45,699 bases of DNA from DATHYU01 sp033722675. Lineage in GTDB: Bacteria; Actinomycetota; Acidimicrobiia; Spongiisociales; UBA11373. Positions 39,268 to 45,699 of this stretch are shown piece by piece. Position 1 is the stretch's first letter. Each line of letters opens with the position of its first letter. The notes under the pieces were generated by a model. The model worked only from the letters and a program-made list of their open reading frames with translations. It did not search any database and was not told the origin of the DNA. The DNA is taken from contig JAWVYO010000006.1 of the NCBI GenBank assembly GCA_033722675.1, forward strand, positions 1-45,699. The letters are read 5' to 3'. The position numbers and the translations under genes are program-made.

Positions 39268-40650
39268 CTAGAGACCGCCGAACTGGCGGTCGGTGGGCTC
39301 TGCTCAGCAGAACCAGGGCTCGGTCATGCGGGGCCGTCCCGCGGTCGCACCGGCGGGGATCGGGGTGTGGTCGGGATCACGGCCCGCCCGCTCGACGACG
39401 ATCCGCCACAGCTTCTCGAACGTCACCACCGGGTCCTCGGCGGCGTCGGCTCCGGCCGACGCCGCCTCGGCCAGCGAGCGCTGGAGGTCGTCGGTCTCGG
39501 GGTGCTCGGGTGTCCAGGTCCACGAGAGGGCGTCGGGGTCGTAGTCACCCAGGTGGGGCCGCATCTCGGGTGTATCGAGGAGCAGGGAGCCGTCGGGCAC
39601 GAGCAGTCGGATGGACAGCTGCACGGGGTCCACGTTCGGGACGAGGTCGTGACGGCCGACGAAGTCGAGGATGTCGACGAGGTCGTCCAGGGTGGTCCAC
39701 GGTGTGAACGGCATCCACGACGGACGGATCTCGACGCCGTGATCCCGCAGGAGGTGGACGGCCTCGCCCATGTCGGCGGCCGTGTGACCCTTGTCGAGGA
39801 TGGTGAGGATCCGATCGTTGGTGGTCTCGAAGGCGGAGACCACGAAGGCGAGGCCGGGCGCCAGCTCCGGCCACAGGTCGCGGTGCTTCAGGACGTGCTC
39901 CACCTTCACGGTGATGTCGTAGGTGACATCGGGGTGCCGGTCGCGCAGGCCCCGGACCACTCGCAGGGCGTGGTGGGGGCCGTTGAGGAAGTCGGGGTCT
40001 CCGAAGGTGATGTGACGGGCCCCGGCGGCCACCTGCTGGTCGGCGTCGGCGAGCACGACGTCGGGGTCGACGATCCGCAGGCGGCCGTCGTAGACCGCGG
40101 GCAGCGGACAGTGGCGGCACCGGTGCACGCACCCGTGGGAGGCCTCGACGGCGCCCACGAGCCGCTCCTCGCCGTCGATGGCCAGCCGGGCGTAGCGGTC
40201 GAGGGGCGGGAGGAGGTCGCGGGCGGGTACGGCGAAGGCGTGGCGGCCGAGATCGACCCGGACGGGGTCGCCCGTCGCCGTCCCGGCGGCCACCTCGTCC
40301 ACCCAGGCGACGAGCTGGGGTTCGTACTCCCCGGCGACGACGCGATCGGCGAGGCCGCCGACGATCTCGTCGGCGTTCACGGCTGCGTAGAGGCCGTAGA
40401 GGGCGATCGGTGTGCCCGGGGCGACGGTGCGCACTGTGCGGGCGACGACTTCGGCCAGGCGCAGCCCCGTGTGCATCGGCACCGAGATCGCCACGGCGTC
40501 GGCCCTCCGGAGGGCGTCGGGCTCGAGGCGCTGCACCGCGATGTCGATCGCCTCCACGTCGTGGCCCGCCTCGCGGAGGCGAGCCGCCGGCGATGCGACG
40601 TGCACCGGCTGACGGCCGAGCTCGTAGGTGGAGACGAGGAGAACCCGCAT
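39268..40650 (-). CDS. B12-domain radical SAM protein, probable selenoprotein with CUAEP tail (UGA at 39304-39306)
   Basis: Residues 1-130 look like a cobalamin-binding-type Rossmann domain (MRVLLVSTYELGRQPVHVAS). The radical SAM core has CVHRCRHC (C174, C178, C181) for the iron-sulfur cluster. Conventional reading stops at UGA after TEPWFC (448 aa). Reading UGA as selenocysteine (residue 449) continues A-E-P-T-D-R-Q-F-G-G-L to UAG (460 aa). The tail Cys-Sec-Ala-Glu-Pro matches, from memory, a described family of radical SAM proteins ending CUAEP or CCAEP. A SECIS-like hairpin follows the UGA. TACGCT lies 6 nt before the ATG (leaderless). The reaction is unknown. Confidence 0.85.
39273..39291 (-). 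other. SECIS-like hairpin downstream of in-frame UGA
   Basis: Minus strand: GACCGCC, loop AGTTC, GGCGGTC; a perfect 7-bp stem. The loop begins 19 nt after the UGA and has G as its second base, both matching the bacterial SECIS rule. A terminator role is an alternative, but the hairpin lies before the UAG that ends the extension. Confidence 0.75.
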
Positions 40651-40656
40651 CCGGTC

Positions 40657-40662
40657 AGCGTA
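40657..40662 (-). promoter_or_regulatory. Likely -10 box for leaderless radical SAM mRNA
   Basis: Minus strand TACGCT lies 6 nt before the ATG at 40650. Confidence 0.5.
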
Positions 40663-40686
40663 CGGCGGGGCCCCTCCGTATCGGGG

Positions 40687-40860
40687 TCAGCCCCCCGGGC
40701 GGGTGTGGTCGGGCTTCGCCTCGCCGATCGTGGCGGAGCAGGCGTCGTGACCGCACTTGCACGGCTCGGCGCCGGTCCCCACGCCGAGGCGACAGGTCAC
40801 GCCGCAGTGATCGTCGCCTGCGTCCACCGGGCACGTGCACGCTTCGAATGCGCATTCCAT
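40687..40860 (-). CDS. Metallothionein-like small Cys-rich protein
   Basis: 57 aa from ATG 40860, ending 36 nt before the radical SAM start on the same strand. Eight Cys (3, 8, 10, 19, 23, 34, 36, 41) and His 18, 38, 52 form CxxxxCxC, HCGVTC and PCKCGHDAC groups, close to bacterial metallothioneins (SmtA type) that bind zinc, cadmium or copper. No aromatic residue except Phe5. The upstream spacer (40861-41064) holds no recognised operator. Possibly co-expressed with the selenoprotein. Confidence 0.8.
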   Translation of the reverse strand: MECAFEACTCPVDAGDDHCGVTCRLGVGTGAEPCKCGHDACSATIGEAKPDHTRPGG

Positions 40861-41064
40861 CGATCGAATCCTGGTCGCGTTCGACACAGTCTGGTCGGTC
40901 GCGACGGTTCCCGGGGAATCGGCTCGCCACGGGAGACCTCCCCCGAACGGGTGAGGCCCGATCCTCCCGTCGACGGGGACGAGAACCGTCCTCGCAGGGG
41001 AGGGCGGCACGACCCTCGATCCATACGTTGCCCATGCACCCACCGACGACACAGGGAGCGGGAC

Positions 41065-43275
41065 ATGGATCAGCATCAGATCGGACTCACCGGGCGTCTG
41101 GCCCGATACGGGACCCGGCGACCGTGGACGGTGGTCGGCATCTGGGTCGTCCTCCTGGCCGTGGCGTTCGTGGCGGCGGGCAGCCTCTCGCTGACCGGTG
41201 ACGGTGCGCTGCTCGTCGAGACCGAGACCGGGCGGGCCGATGCCCTCCTCGACGAGCACTTCGACTCGACGTCGCGGCCGAAGGAGTTCGTGGTCGTCGA
41301 GACCGAGGGGGCGGGCCCCGACGAGCTCGCCGCCCGCATCGACCGCCTCGCCGCCGACCTCCGGGCCACGGGCACCGTGACCCGCGTGGTGTCGTACCGG
41401 GACGGCGTCGCGGACCTGCTCTCGGACGACGGCACGGCGGCGCTCGTCGTCGCGACGATGGCGTGGGGGGACAGCGAGGCCAACGCGGCCCCGGTCGTCG
41501 ACCTCGTCGAGGCCCTCGACGCCGAAGCCGCCTTTGCCGCCGGAACCGTCGGGGACGGAAGCGTGAGCGCCGAGTTCACGCATCTCGCGGAGGAGACCCT
41601 CATGCGGGGGGAGATGGTCGGCGTCGGCGTGGCGCTCGTCATCCTCGTCGTGCTGTTCGGGGCGGTGGTGGCGGCGGGGCTGCCGCTGCTGCTGGCCATG
41701 GGATCGATCCTCCTGGCCGTCGGCATGACCGCCGTGGCCGGGCAGGTGTTCGAGCTGTCGACGTTCGTGGTCAACATGATCACGATGATCGGGCTCGCCG
41801 TCGGGATCGACTACGCGCTGTTCATCGTCCAGCGGTTCCGTGAGGAACGGTCGAAGGGGCTCTCCGTGTCGGACGCCGTCGTGCGGGCGGGGGACACCGC
41901 CACCCGGGCGGTGTTCTTCTCCGGGCTCACGGTGGTCATCGCCCTGCTGGGCCTCGTCACCTTCCCGGAGACGACGATGCGCAGCCTGGGCGTGGGCGCG
42001 ATCTTCGCGGTGGTCGGCTCGGTGCTCGCCGCCGTCACGCTGCTGCCCGCGGTCCTCCGGCTCCTGGGCGACCGCGTGAACCGGCTGCGGGTGCCCTTCA
42101 CCTCGCGTTCCCACCATCACGAAGGCGGCGGACGCATGTGGCATCGCATCACGGCCGCGGTCACGAAGCGGCCGGTGGCCGGCATCGTGCTCGCCGGCGG
42201 GCTGCTGCTCGCCGCCCTCGTCCCGTACGTCTCGATCGCGACCGGGCAGAACTCGATCGGGTCGCTGCCGGACGACAGCCCGATCGTGCGGGCCTTCGGG
42301 ACCCTCAACGAGGAGTTCGACACGGGCGCCATCACGACGCCGATCGTCGTCCGCGCCACCGACGTGACGTCCGTCGACGTGCGCGAGGCGGTCGACGCCT
42401 TCGTCGCCGATCTGGAGTCGCGCGACATCTACGGCGATTCGACCGTCCGTGTCAGCCCCGACCGGCGTGTCGCGCTCGTCGAGGTCGTCACGAAACTCGA
42501 CCCCGCGACGCTCGAGGCGCGGGACGCGGTGACGGCGCTCCGAACGGAGGCCATCCCGGCCGCCTTCGCCGGTGTCGGGGCAGAGGTGCTCGTCACCGGC
42601 GAGGCCGCCGGCACCGCCGACTTCGTCGAGGTCGTCGACGCCCGCACGCCCTGGGTCTTCGCCTTCGTGCTGGGTCTGAGCTTCGTGCTCCTCACGATCG
42701 TGTTCCGCTCGATCGTGGTCCCGCTGAAGGCGATCGTCATGAACCTGCTGTCGGTGGGCGCGGCCTACGGGCTGCTCGTCCTCGTGTTCCAGCACGGCTG
42801 GGGCGCCGACCTGCTCGGGTTCCAGACCACCGACGTGATCGAGGCGTGGGTTCCGCTGCTCCTGTTCACGGTGCTGTTCGGCCTGTCGATGGACTACCAC
42901 ATCTTCCTGCTGAGCCGCATCAAGGAGCACTACGACCTGAACGGCGACAACACGGAATCGGTGGCCTTCGGACTCGGCTCGACGGGGGCGATCATCACGG
43001 GCGCCGCGCTCATCATGGTGGCGGTCTTCGGGGGGTTCGCCGCGGGCGACCTGGTGATGTTCCAGCAGATGGGCTTCGGCCTGGCGGTGGCCGTCATCCT
43101 CGACGCCACGATCGTCCGGTCCGTGCTCGTTCCCGCGACGATGGCGTTGCTGGGGGATCGCAACTGGTACCTGCCGCCGTGGCTCTCCTGGCTGCCGCGG
43201 GTCCACATCGAGGGCCGGCCCCAGCGCCTCCAGTCCCCACAGCCCGAGCCGGCACTGGCGGCGGCGGTCGACTGA
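41065..43275 (+). CDS. MmpL/RND-family membrane transporter
   Basis: 736 aa from ATG 41065 (upstream AGGGAGCGGG). Two repeats of one helix, a large extracytoplasmic loop and five helices: TM1 near 24-42 (VVGIWVVLLAVAFVAAGSL), then the loop, TM2-6 at about 185-340; then a second set from about 375 (GIVLAGGLLLAALVPYVSI). The family Asp/Tyr motif appears as GLAVGIDYALFIVQRFREER and GLSMDYHIFLLSRIKE. Exports lipids or other hydrophobic compounds in mycobacteria; substrate here unknown. Divergent from the metallothionein gene. Confidence 0.93.
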   Translation: MDQHQIGLTGRLARYGTRRPWTVVGIWVVLLAVAFVAAGSLSLTGDGALLVETETGRADALLDEHFDSTSRPKEFVVVETEGAGPDELAARIDRLAADLRATGTVTRVVSYRDGVADLLSDDGTAALVVATMAWGDSEANAAPVVDLVEALDAEAAFAAGTVGDGSVSAEFTHLAEETLMRGEMVGVGVALVILVVLFGAVVAAGLPLLLAMGSILLAVGMTAVAGQVFELSTFVVNMITMIGLAVGIDYALFIVQRFREERSKGLSVSDAVVRAGDTATRAVFFSGLTVVIALLGLVTFPETTMRSLGVGAIFAVVGSVLAAVTLLPAVLRLLGDRVNRLRVPFTSRSHHHEGGGRMWHRITAAVTKRPVAGIVLAGGLLLAALVPYVSIATGQNSIGSLPDDSPIVRAFGTLNEEFDTGAITTPIVVRATDVTSVDVREAVDAFVADLESRDIYGDSTVRVSPDRRVALVEVVTKLDPATLEARDAVTALRTEAIPAAFAGVGAEVLVTGEAAGTADFVEVVDARTPWVFAFVLGLSFVLLTIVFRSIVVPLKAIVMNLLSVGAAYGLLVLVFQHGWGADLLGFQTTDVIEAWVPLLLFTVLFGLSMDYHIFLLSRIKEHYDLNGDNTESVAFGLGSTGAIITGAALIMVAVFGGFAAGDLVMFQQMGFGLAVAVILDATIVRSVLVPATMALLGDRNWYLPPWLSWLPRVHIEGRPQRLQSPQPEPALAAAVD

Positions 43276-43292
43276 CCGGCCCCTTCGGCGAC

Positions 43293-43316
43293 GGCGCCCG
43301 GCTCCGGCCGGGCGCC
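43293..43316. terminator. Bidirectional terminator-like hairpin
   Basis: GGCGCCCGG (43293-43301), loop CTCCGG, CCGGGCGCC (43308-43316), extendable with a bulge. It lies between the converging ends of the MmpL-like and small membrane-protein genes. Confidence 0.7.
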
Positions 43317-43324
43317 TCGTCGCG

Positions 43325-43513
43325 TCAGCCCCCGAGCAGGGTGGTCGTCGTGGTGGCCGGGTCCGGGTCCCCGATGAGGGCGGCGACGAGGACGAAGAAG
43401 AGGAAGGTGCCGACCACGGCGAGTGTCAGACCCACGAGGATCGCCCGCCGGTCGGTGCCCTCGAGCCGATTGCCGCCGTCGCCCGGCCCGTCGTCCCGCA
43501 GTGGTTGTGCCAC
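43325..43513 (-). CDS. Small single-pass membrane protein
   Basis: 62 aa from GTG 43513. Soluble N-terminal 25 residues, one helix (AILVGLTLAVVGTFLFFVLVAAL), and a short tail with five Thr (PDPATTTTTLLGG). No family recognised. Supported by position between a terminator-like hairpin and a TAGGGT box 6 nt before the start, divergent from the ligase gene. Could be spurious. Confidence 0.5.
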   Translation of the reverse strand: MAQPLRDDGPGDGGNRLEGTDRRAILVGLTLAVVGTFLFFVLVAALIGDPDPATTTTTLLGG

Positions 43514-43519
43514 GGGTGC

Positions 43520-43545
43520 ACCCTACCGGTGCCCGCCTCTACGCT
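43520..43545. promoter_or_regulatory. Back-to-back -10 boxes for two leaderless genes
   Basis: Minus TAGGGT (plus ACCCTA 43520-43525) lies 6 nt before the GTG at 43513. Plus TACGCT (43540-43545) lies 6 nt before the ATG at 43552. Both genes lack a Shine-Dalgarno. Confidence 0.5.
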
Positions 43546-43551
43546 GCCGGC

Positions 43552-44571
43552 ATGACGCACCCGTTCCCGGCGCCGATCACCCCCATGGAGGCGAGGGTTC
43601 GCACCACGATGCCCGAGGGCGAGTGGGCGTACGAGCCGAAGTGGGACGGCTTCCGGTGCGTCGCCTGGTGCGATCCGATCCGGCTCGACAGCCGCAACCA
43701 GAAGCCGTTGCTGCGGTACTTCCCCGAGCTCGCCCCGGCGCTCGAGGCCCTCCCCGAGGGCACCGTGGTCGACGGCGAGGTGGTGGTGGTCACCGACGAC
43801 CGGCTCGACTTCGATGCCCTGCAGAACCGCCTCCACCCGGCCGAATCGCGGGTGAACCTCCTGGCCTCGGAGACCCCGGCGCTCCTCGTCGCCTTCGACC
43901 TGCTCGCCGACGCCGGCACCGACCTGCGCGATGCCCCCTTCGCGGAGCGCCGGGCGCGTCTCGAAGCCCTCGACCTCGGTGAGGGCTGGCGGCTGACTCC
44001 CTCGACGACCGATCGGGACGAGGCGCTGCGGTGGTTCGAGGAGTTCGAGGCCGCCGGGTGTGACGGGATCGTCGCGAAGCGCCTCGACGGCCCCTATGTC
44101 GAGGGCAAGCGGGAGATGGCCAAGATCAAGCACCGCCGCTCCGTCGACTGCGTCGTCGGCGGCTACCGCGTCCACAAGGACGGCGACAAGATCGGCTCCC
44201 TCCTGCTCGGGCTCTACGACGACGGGGGCAGGCTCCATTTCATCGGGCACTGCTCGGGGTTCAGCGACCACGATCGGGCCGAGCTCCTCGCCCGTTTCGA
44301 GGAGTTGAAGGACGACGACGGGTTCGGCGACGGCGAGGACGTCCGACGGCCGGGCGGGGAGAGCCGGTGGACGGGCGGCAAGGACCTCTCGTGGGTGCCG
44401 GTGACCCCGGGCGTCGTGATCCAGGTGTCGTACGACCAGTTGACGGGCGGCCGGTTCCGGCATGCGACGCGGTTCGAGCGGTGGCGGCCGGACAAGGACG
44501 CCGACGCCTGCACGATGGACCAGCTGGAGCGTCCGGCCGGGCCGGGCTTCGGATCCGTGGTGGGCGCCTGA
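43552..44571 (+). CDS. ATP-dependent DNA ligase (LigC / LigD ligase-domain type)
   Basis: Seals nicks with ATP; in actinobacteria this type supports end joining or excision repair. 339 aa. Adenylation motif EPKWDGFR with the nucleophile K30, then VVDGEVVVV (motif III region), DGIVAKRLDGPYVEGKR (motif IV area) and MAKIKHRR (motif V). OB-fold domain with motif VI-like TPGVVIQVSYDQ and FRHATRFERWRPD. No polymerase or nuclease domain is fused. A LigD-type polymerase is encoded convergently next to it; no ku gene is in the window. Confidence 0.92.
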   Translation: MTHPFPAPITPMEARVRTTMPEGEWAYEPKWDGFRCVAWCDPIRLDSRNQKPLLRYFPELAPALEALPEGTVVDGEVVVVTDDRLDFDALQNRLHPAESRVNLLASETPALLVAFDLLADAGTDLRDAPFAERRARLEALDLGEGWRLTPSTTDRDEALRWFEEFEAAGCDGIVAKRLDGPYVEGKREMAKIKHRRSVDCVVGGYRVHKDGDKIGSLLLGLYDDGGRLHFIGHCSGFSDHDRAELLARFEELKDDDGFGDGEDVRRPGGESRWTGGKDLSWVPVTPGVVIQVSYDQLTGGRFRHATRFERWRPDKDADACTMDQLERPAGPGFGSVVGA

Positions 44572-44580
44572 GGGCGTCGG

Positions 44581-45579
44581 TCAGTCGGGGTCGTCGTCCC
44601 CGACGCGGCGCTTCGACGGCTGCACCCGGGGCGGCTCGCCCGGCTGCTTCGGGTAGTGGGGTGGCCAGGGGGCGTCGCCGATCCCGCGCTCCTCGTCGCG
44701 GTCGGCCATCGCGAGGAGGCCCGAGATGTCGCCGGACGCCTCGTCGATCCCCTCGGTGAGGTCGCCGACGACGCCCCATCGGTCGGCGAAGCCCGCCAGG
44801 GTCATCTCGGCGGGGTCGAGCGTGGGGATCTCCTGCCACGTCATCGGCGTGGAGACGAGCCCGGTCTGGCGCACGCTGTAGGCGCTGGCGATCGTGCGGT
44901 CCCGGGCGTTCTGGTTGAAGTCGATGAACACGCCCTCCCGCTCCTCCTTCCACCACGCCGTCGTGGCGAGGCCGGGCATGCGGCGTTCCATCTCCCGGGC
45001 GAACGCGAGCACCGCACGCCGGACCTCGTGGAACGTCCACCGTGGCTCGATGCGCACGTAGACGTGGATGCCCCGGGAGCCCGAGGTCTTCGGCCATCCG
45101 ACGAGGTCGTGCTCGGCGAGCAGGTCGCGACAGCCGAGGGCGACCTCGCGGCAGGCATCGAACCCGAAGTCGTCGGTGGGATCCAGGTCGAGCCGCAGCT
45201 CGTCGGGATGATCGGTGTCCTCCGCGCGGCTCGCCCACGGGTTCAGATCGAGCACCCCCAGTTGCACCTGGTCCACCACGTCGGACACGTCCTCGACGAC
45301 GGCCATCCGCCCCGGACGCGCCGAGGGGAATCGGACCGCCACGGCCTCGCGGATCGTCGAGGGCGCTCGCTTCGTGAAGAAGAAGTCGCCGGCCGCGCCC
45401 TCGGGCCAGCGCTTCAGTGAGCACGGTCGCCGGTGCGTTCCGCGTACGGCGCCCTCGGCGCATCGGAGGTAGTGCCGGGCGACCTCGAGCTTCGTCGTCC
45501 CGTCGGGGAAGACCACCTTGTCGGGGCTCGTGAACCGGACGTCGCGCCCCGCGGCGTGGACGGTGATGGCCTCACCCAT
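44581..45579 (-). CDS. LigD-type DNA primase/polymerase (PrimPol) domain protein
   Basis: Nucleotidyltransferase that fills gaps and extends ends in bacterial end joining. 332 aa, stand-alone. Catalytic DLD in ELRLDLDPTDDFG (D131, D133), His172 in KTSGSRGIHVYVRI, and D220 in FIDFNQNARDRTIASAYSVR. The start AITVHAAGRDVRFTSPDKVVFP is typical. The ATG overlaps the end of the upstream hydrolase-like gene by 8 nt. It pairs functionally with the ligase at 43552-44571, ending 9 nt from it. Confidence 0.93.
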   Translation of the reverse strand: MGEAITVHAAGRDVRFTSPDKVVFPDGTTKLEVARHYLRCAEGAVRGTHRRPCSLKRWPEGAAGDFFFTKRAPSTIREAVAVRFPSARPGRMAVVEDVSDVVDQVQLGVLDLNPWASRAEDTDHPDELRLDLDPTDDFGFDACREVALGCRDLLAEHDLVGWPKTSGSRGIHVYVRIEPRWTFHEVRRAVLAFAREMERRMPGLATTAWWKEEREGVFIDFNQNARDRTIASAYSVRQTGLVSTPMTWQEIPTLDPAEMTLAGFADRWGVVGDLTEGIDEASGDISGLLAMADRDEERGIGDAPWPPHYPKQPGEPPRVQPSKRRVGDDDPD

Positions 45580-45699
45580 CGCCGAGCCGATCCAGCGCCG
45601 TGACGATGCCGTCGACGAGGCGGTCCTTGCGCCGCCAGATGAGGGCGCCGTGGCCGACGTTCACCCAGTCGAGCTCGGAGCCCGGCCAGTGGCGGTGGA
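45572..45699 (-). CDS. C-terminal end of a possible alpha/beta-hydrolase-like protein
   Basis: The last 41 or so codons of a gene running off the window: it reads HRHWPGSELDWVNVGHGALI and ends VDGIVTALDRLGDG, overlapping the polymerase start by 8 nt. The VGHGALIWRRKDRLVDGI arrangement resembles the catalytic-histidine end of alpha/beta hydrolases, but too little is present to be certain. Confidence 0.5.
   Translation of the reverse strand, partial: HRHWPGSELDWVNVGHGALIWRRKDRLVDGIVTALDRLGDG

Noticed and set aside
39273..39291. Hairpin after the radical SAM gene read as an ordinary terminator
   Set aside because: It lies inside the in-frame extension, before the UAG, and matches SECIS spacing and loop rules; a dual role cannot be excluded.
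39367..41064. Upstream extension of the MmpL-like frame
   Set aside because: It overlaps the radical SAM and metallothionein genes on the other strand and lacks membrane character; ATG 41065 starts at the first helix.
40861..43206. Long minus frame opposite the MmpL-like gene, in frame with the metallothionein
   Set aside because: Only the last 57 codons, from ATG 40860, look like a real protein; the rest is a His/Asp/Arg-rich shadow.

Overview
The window is high-GC bacterial DNA with G/C-biased third codon positions. It is dense with genes: neighbours often overlap by 4 bp (ATGA/GTGA) and no gap exceeds about 300 bases. The content suggests an actinobacterium, probably of the class Acidimicrobiia. 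Supporting signs are a dnaK-grpE-dnaJ-hspR operon with HspR-type operators, Thr-rich linkers in exported proteins, LigC/LigD-type ATP-dependent ligase and polymerase genes, an MmpL-like transporter, and many apparently leaderless genes with a TANNNT box 6-10 nt before the start codon. This placement is inference; no rRNA, tRNA or marker search was possible.

Layout. 1-2648: zinc uptake (znuC and a Fur/Zur regulator on minus, znuA-znuB divergent on plus, with a Zur-like palindrome between). 2645-6461: purA-purD-purB, transcribed on minus as coupled genes. 6581-9393: TetR regulator, VOC protein, amidohydrolase and a YjbQ-family protein. 9530-14878: four-gene amino-acid ABC transporter aapJ-aapQ-aapM-aapP, with a strong UUCG hairpin between aapJ and aapQ. 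14885-18557: M20 amidohydrolase, AhpD-like protein, and a PadR - HAAS/NfeD - SPFH operon. 18624-24262: a two-gene unit of unknown function, made of a 1365-residue multi-pass membrane protein and a TPR-TM-Thr linker-beta domain protein. 24306-26876: clpB with an HspR-type operator. 26963-27838: a frameshifted isoprenylcysteine methyltransferase-like gene and a small acidic orphan. 27932-32607: glyoxylate shunt genes in the order aceB-aceA-aceK. 32658-34228: mscL, DUF427 and a class III nucleotidyl cyclase. 34335-38850: dnaK-grpE-dnaJ-hspR-nnrE on minus. 38956-43275: zinc-ribbon protein, radical SAM protein, metallothionein and MmpL-like transporter. 43325-45699: a small membrane protein, ATP-dependent DNA ligase, LigD-type polymerase and the end of a possible alpha/beta hydrolase.

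The most notable observations are these. (1) The radical SAM gene at 39268-40650 appears to encode a selenoprotein: its in-frame UGA is followed by Ala-Glu-Pro and an in-frame extension to UAG, with a bacterial SECIS-like hairpin, and the tail reads Cys-Sec-Ala-Glu-Pro. (2) The 18624-24262 pair has the architecture of an uncharacterised envelope-spanning or polymorphic-toxin-like system. (3) AceK, the isocitrate dehydrogenase kinase/phosphatase best known from Proteobacteria, occurs here in an aceBAK cluster. (4) A HAAS signalling domain is fused to NfeD under a PadR regulator.
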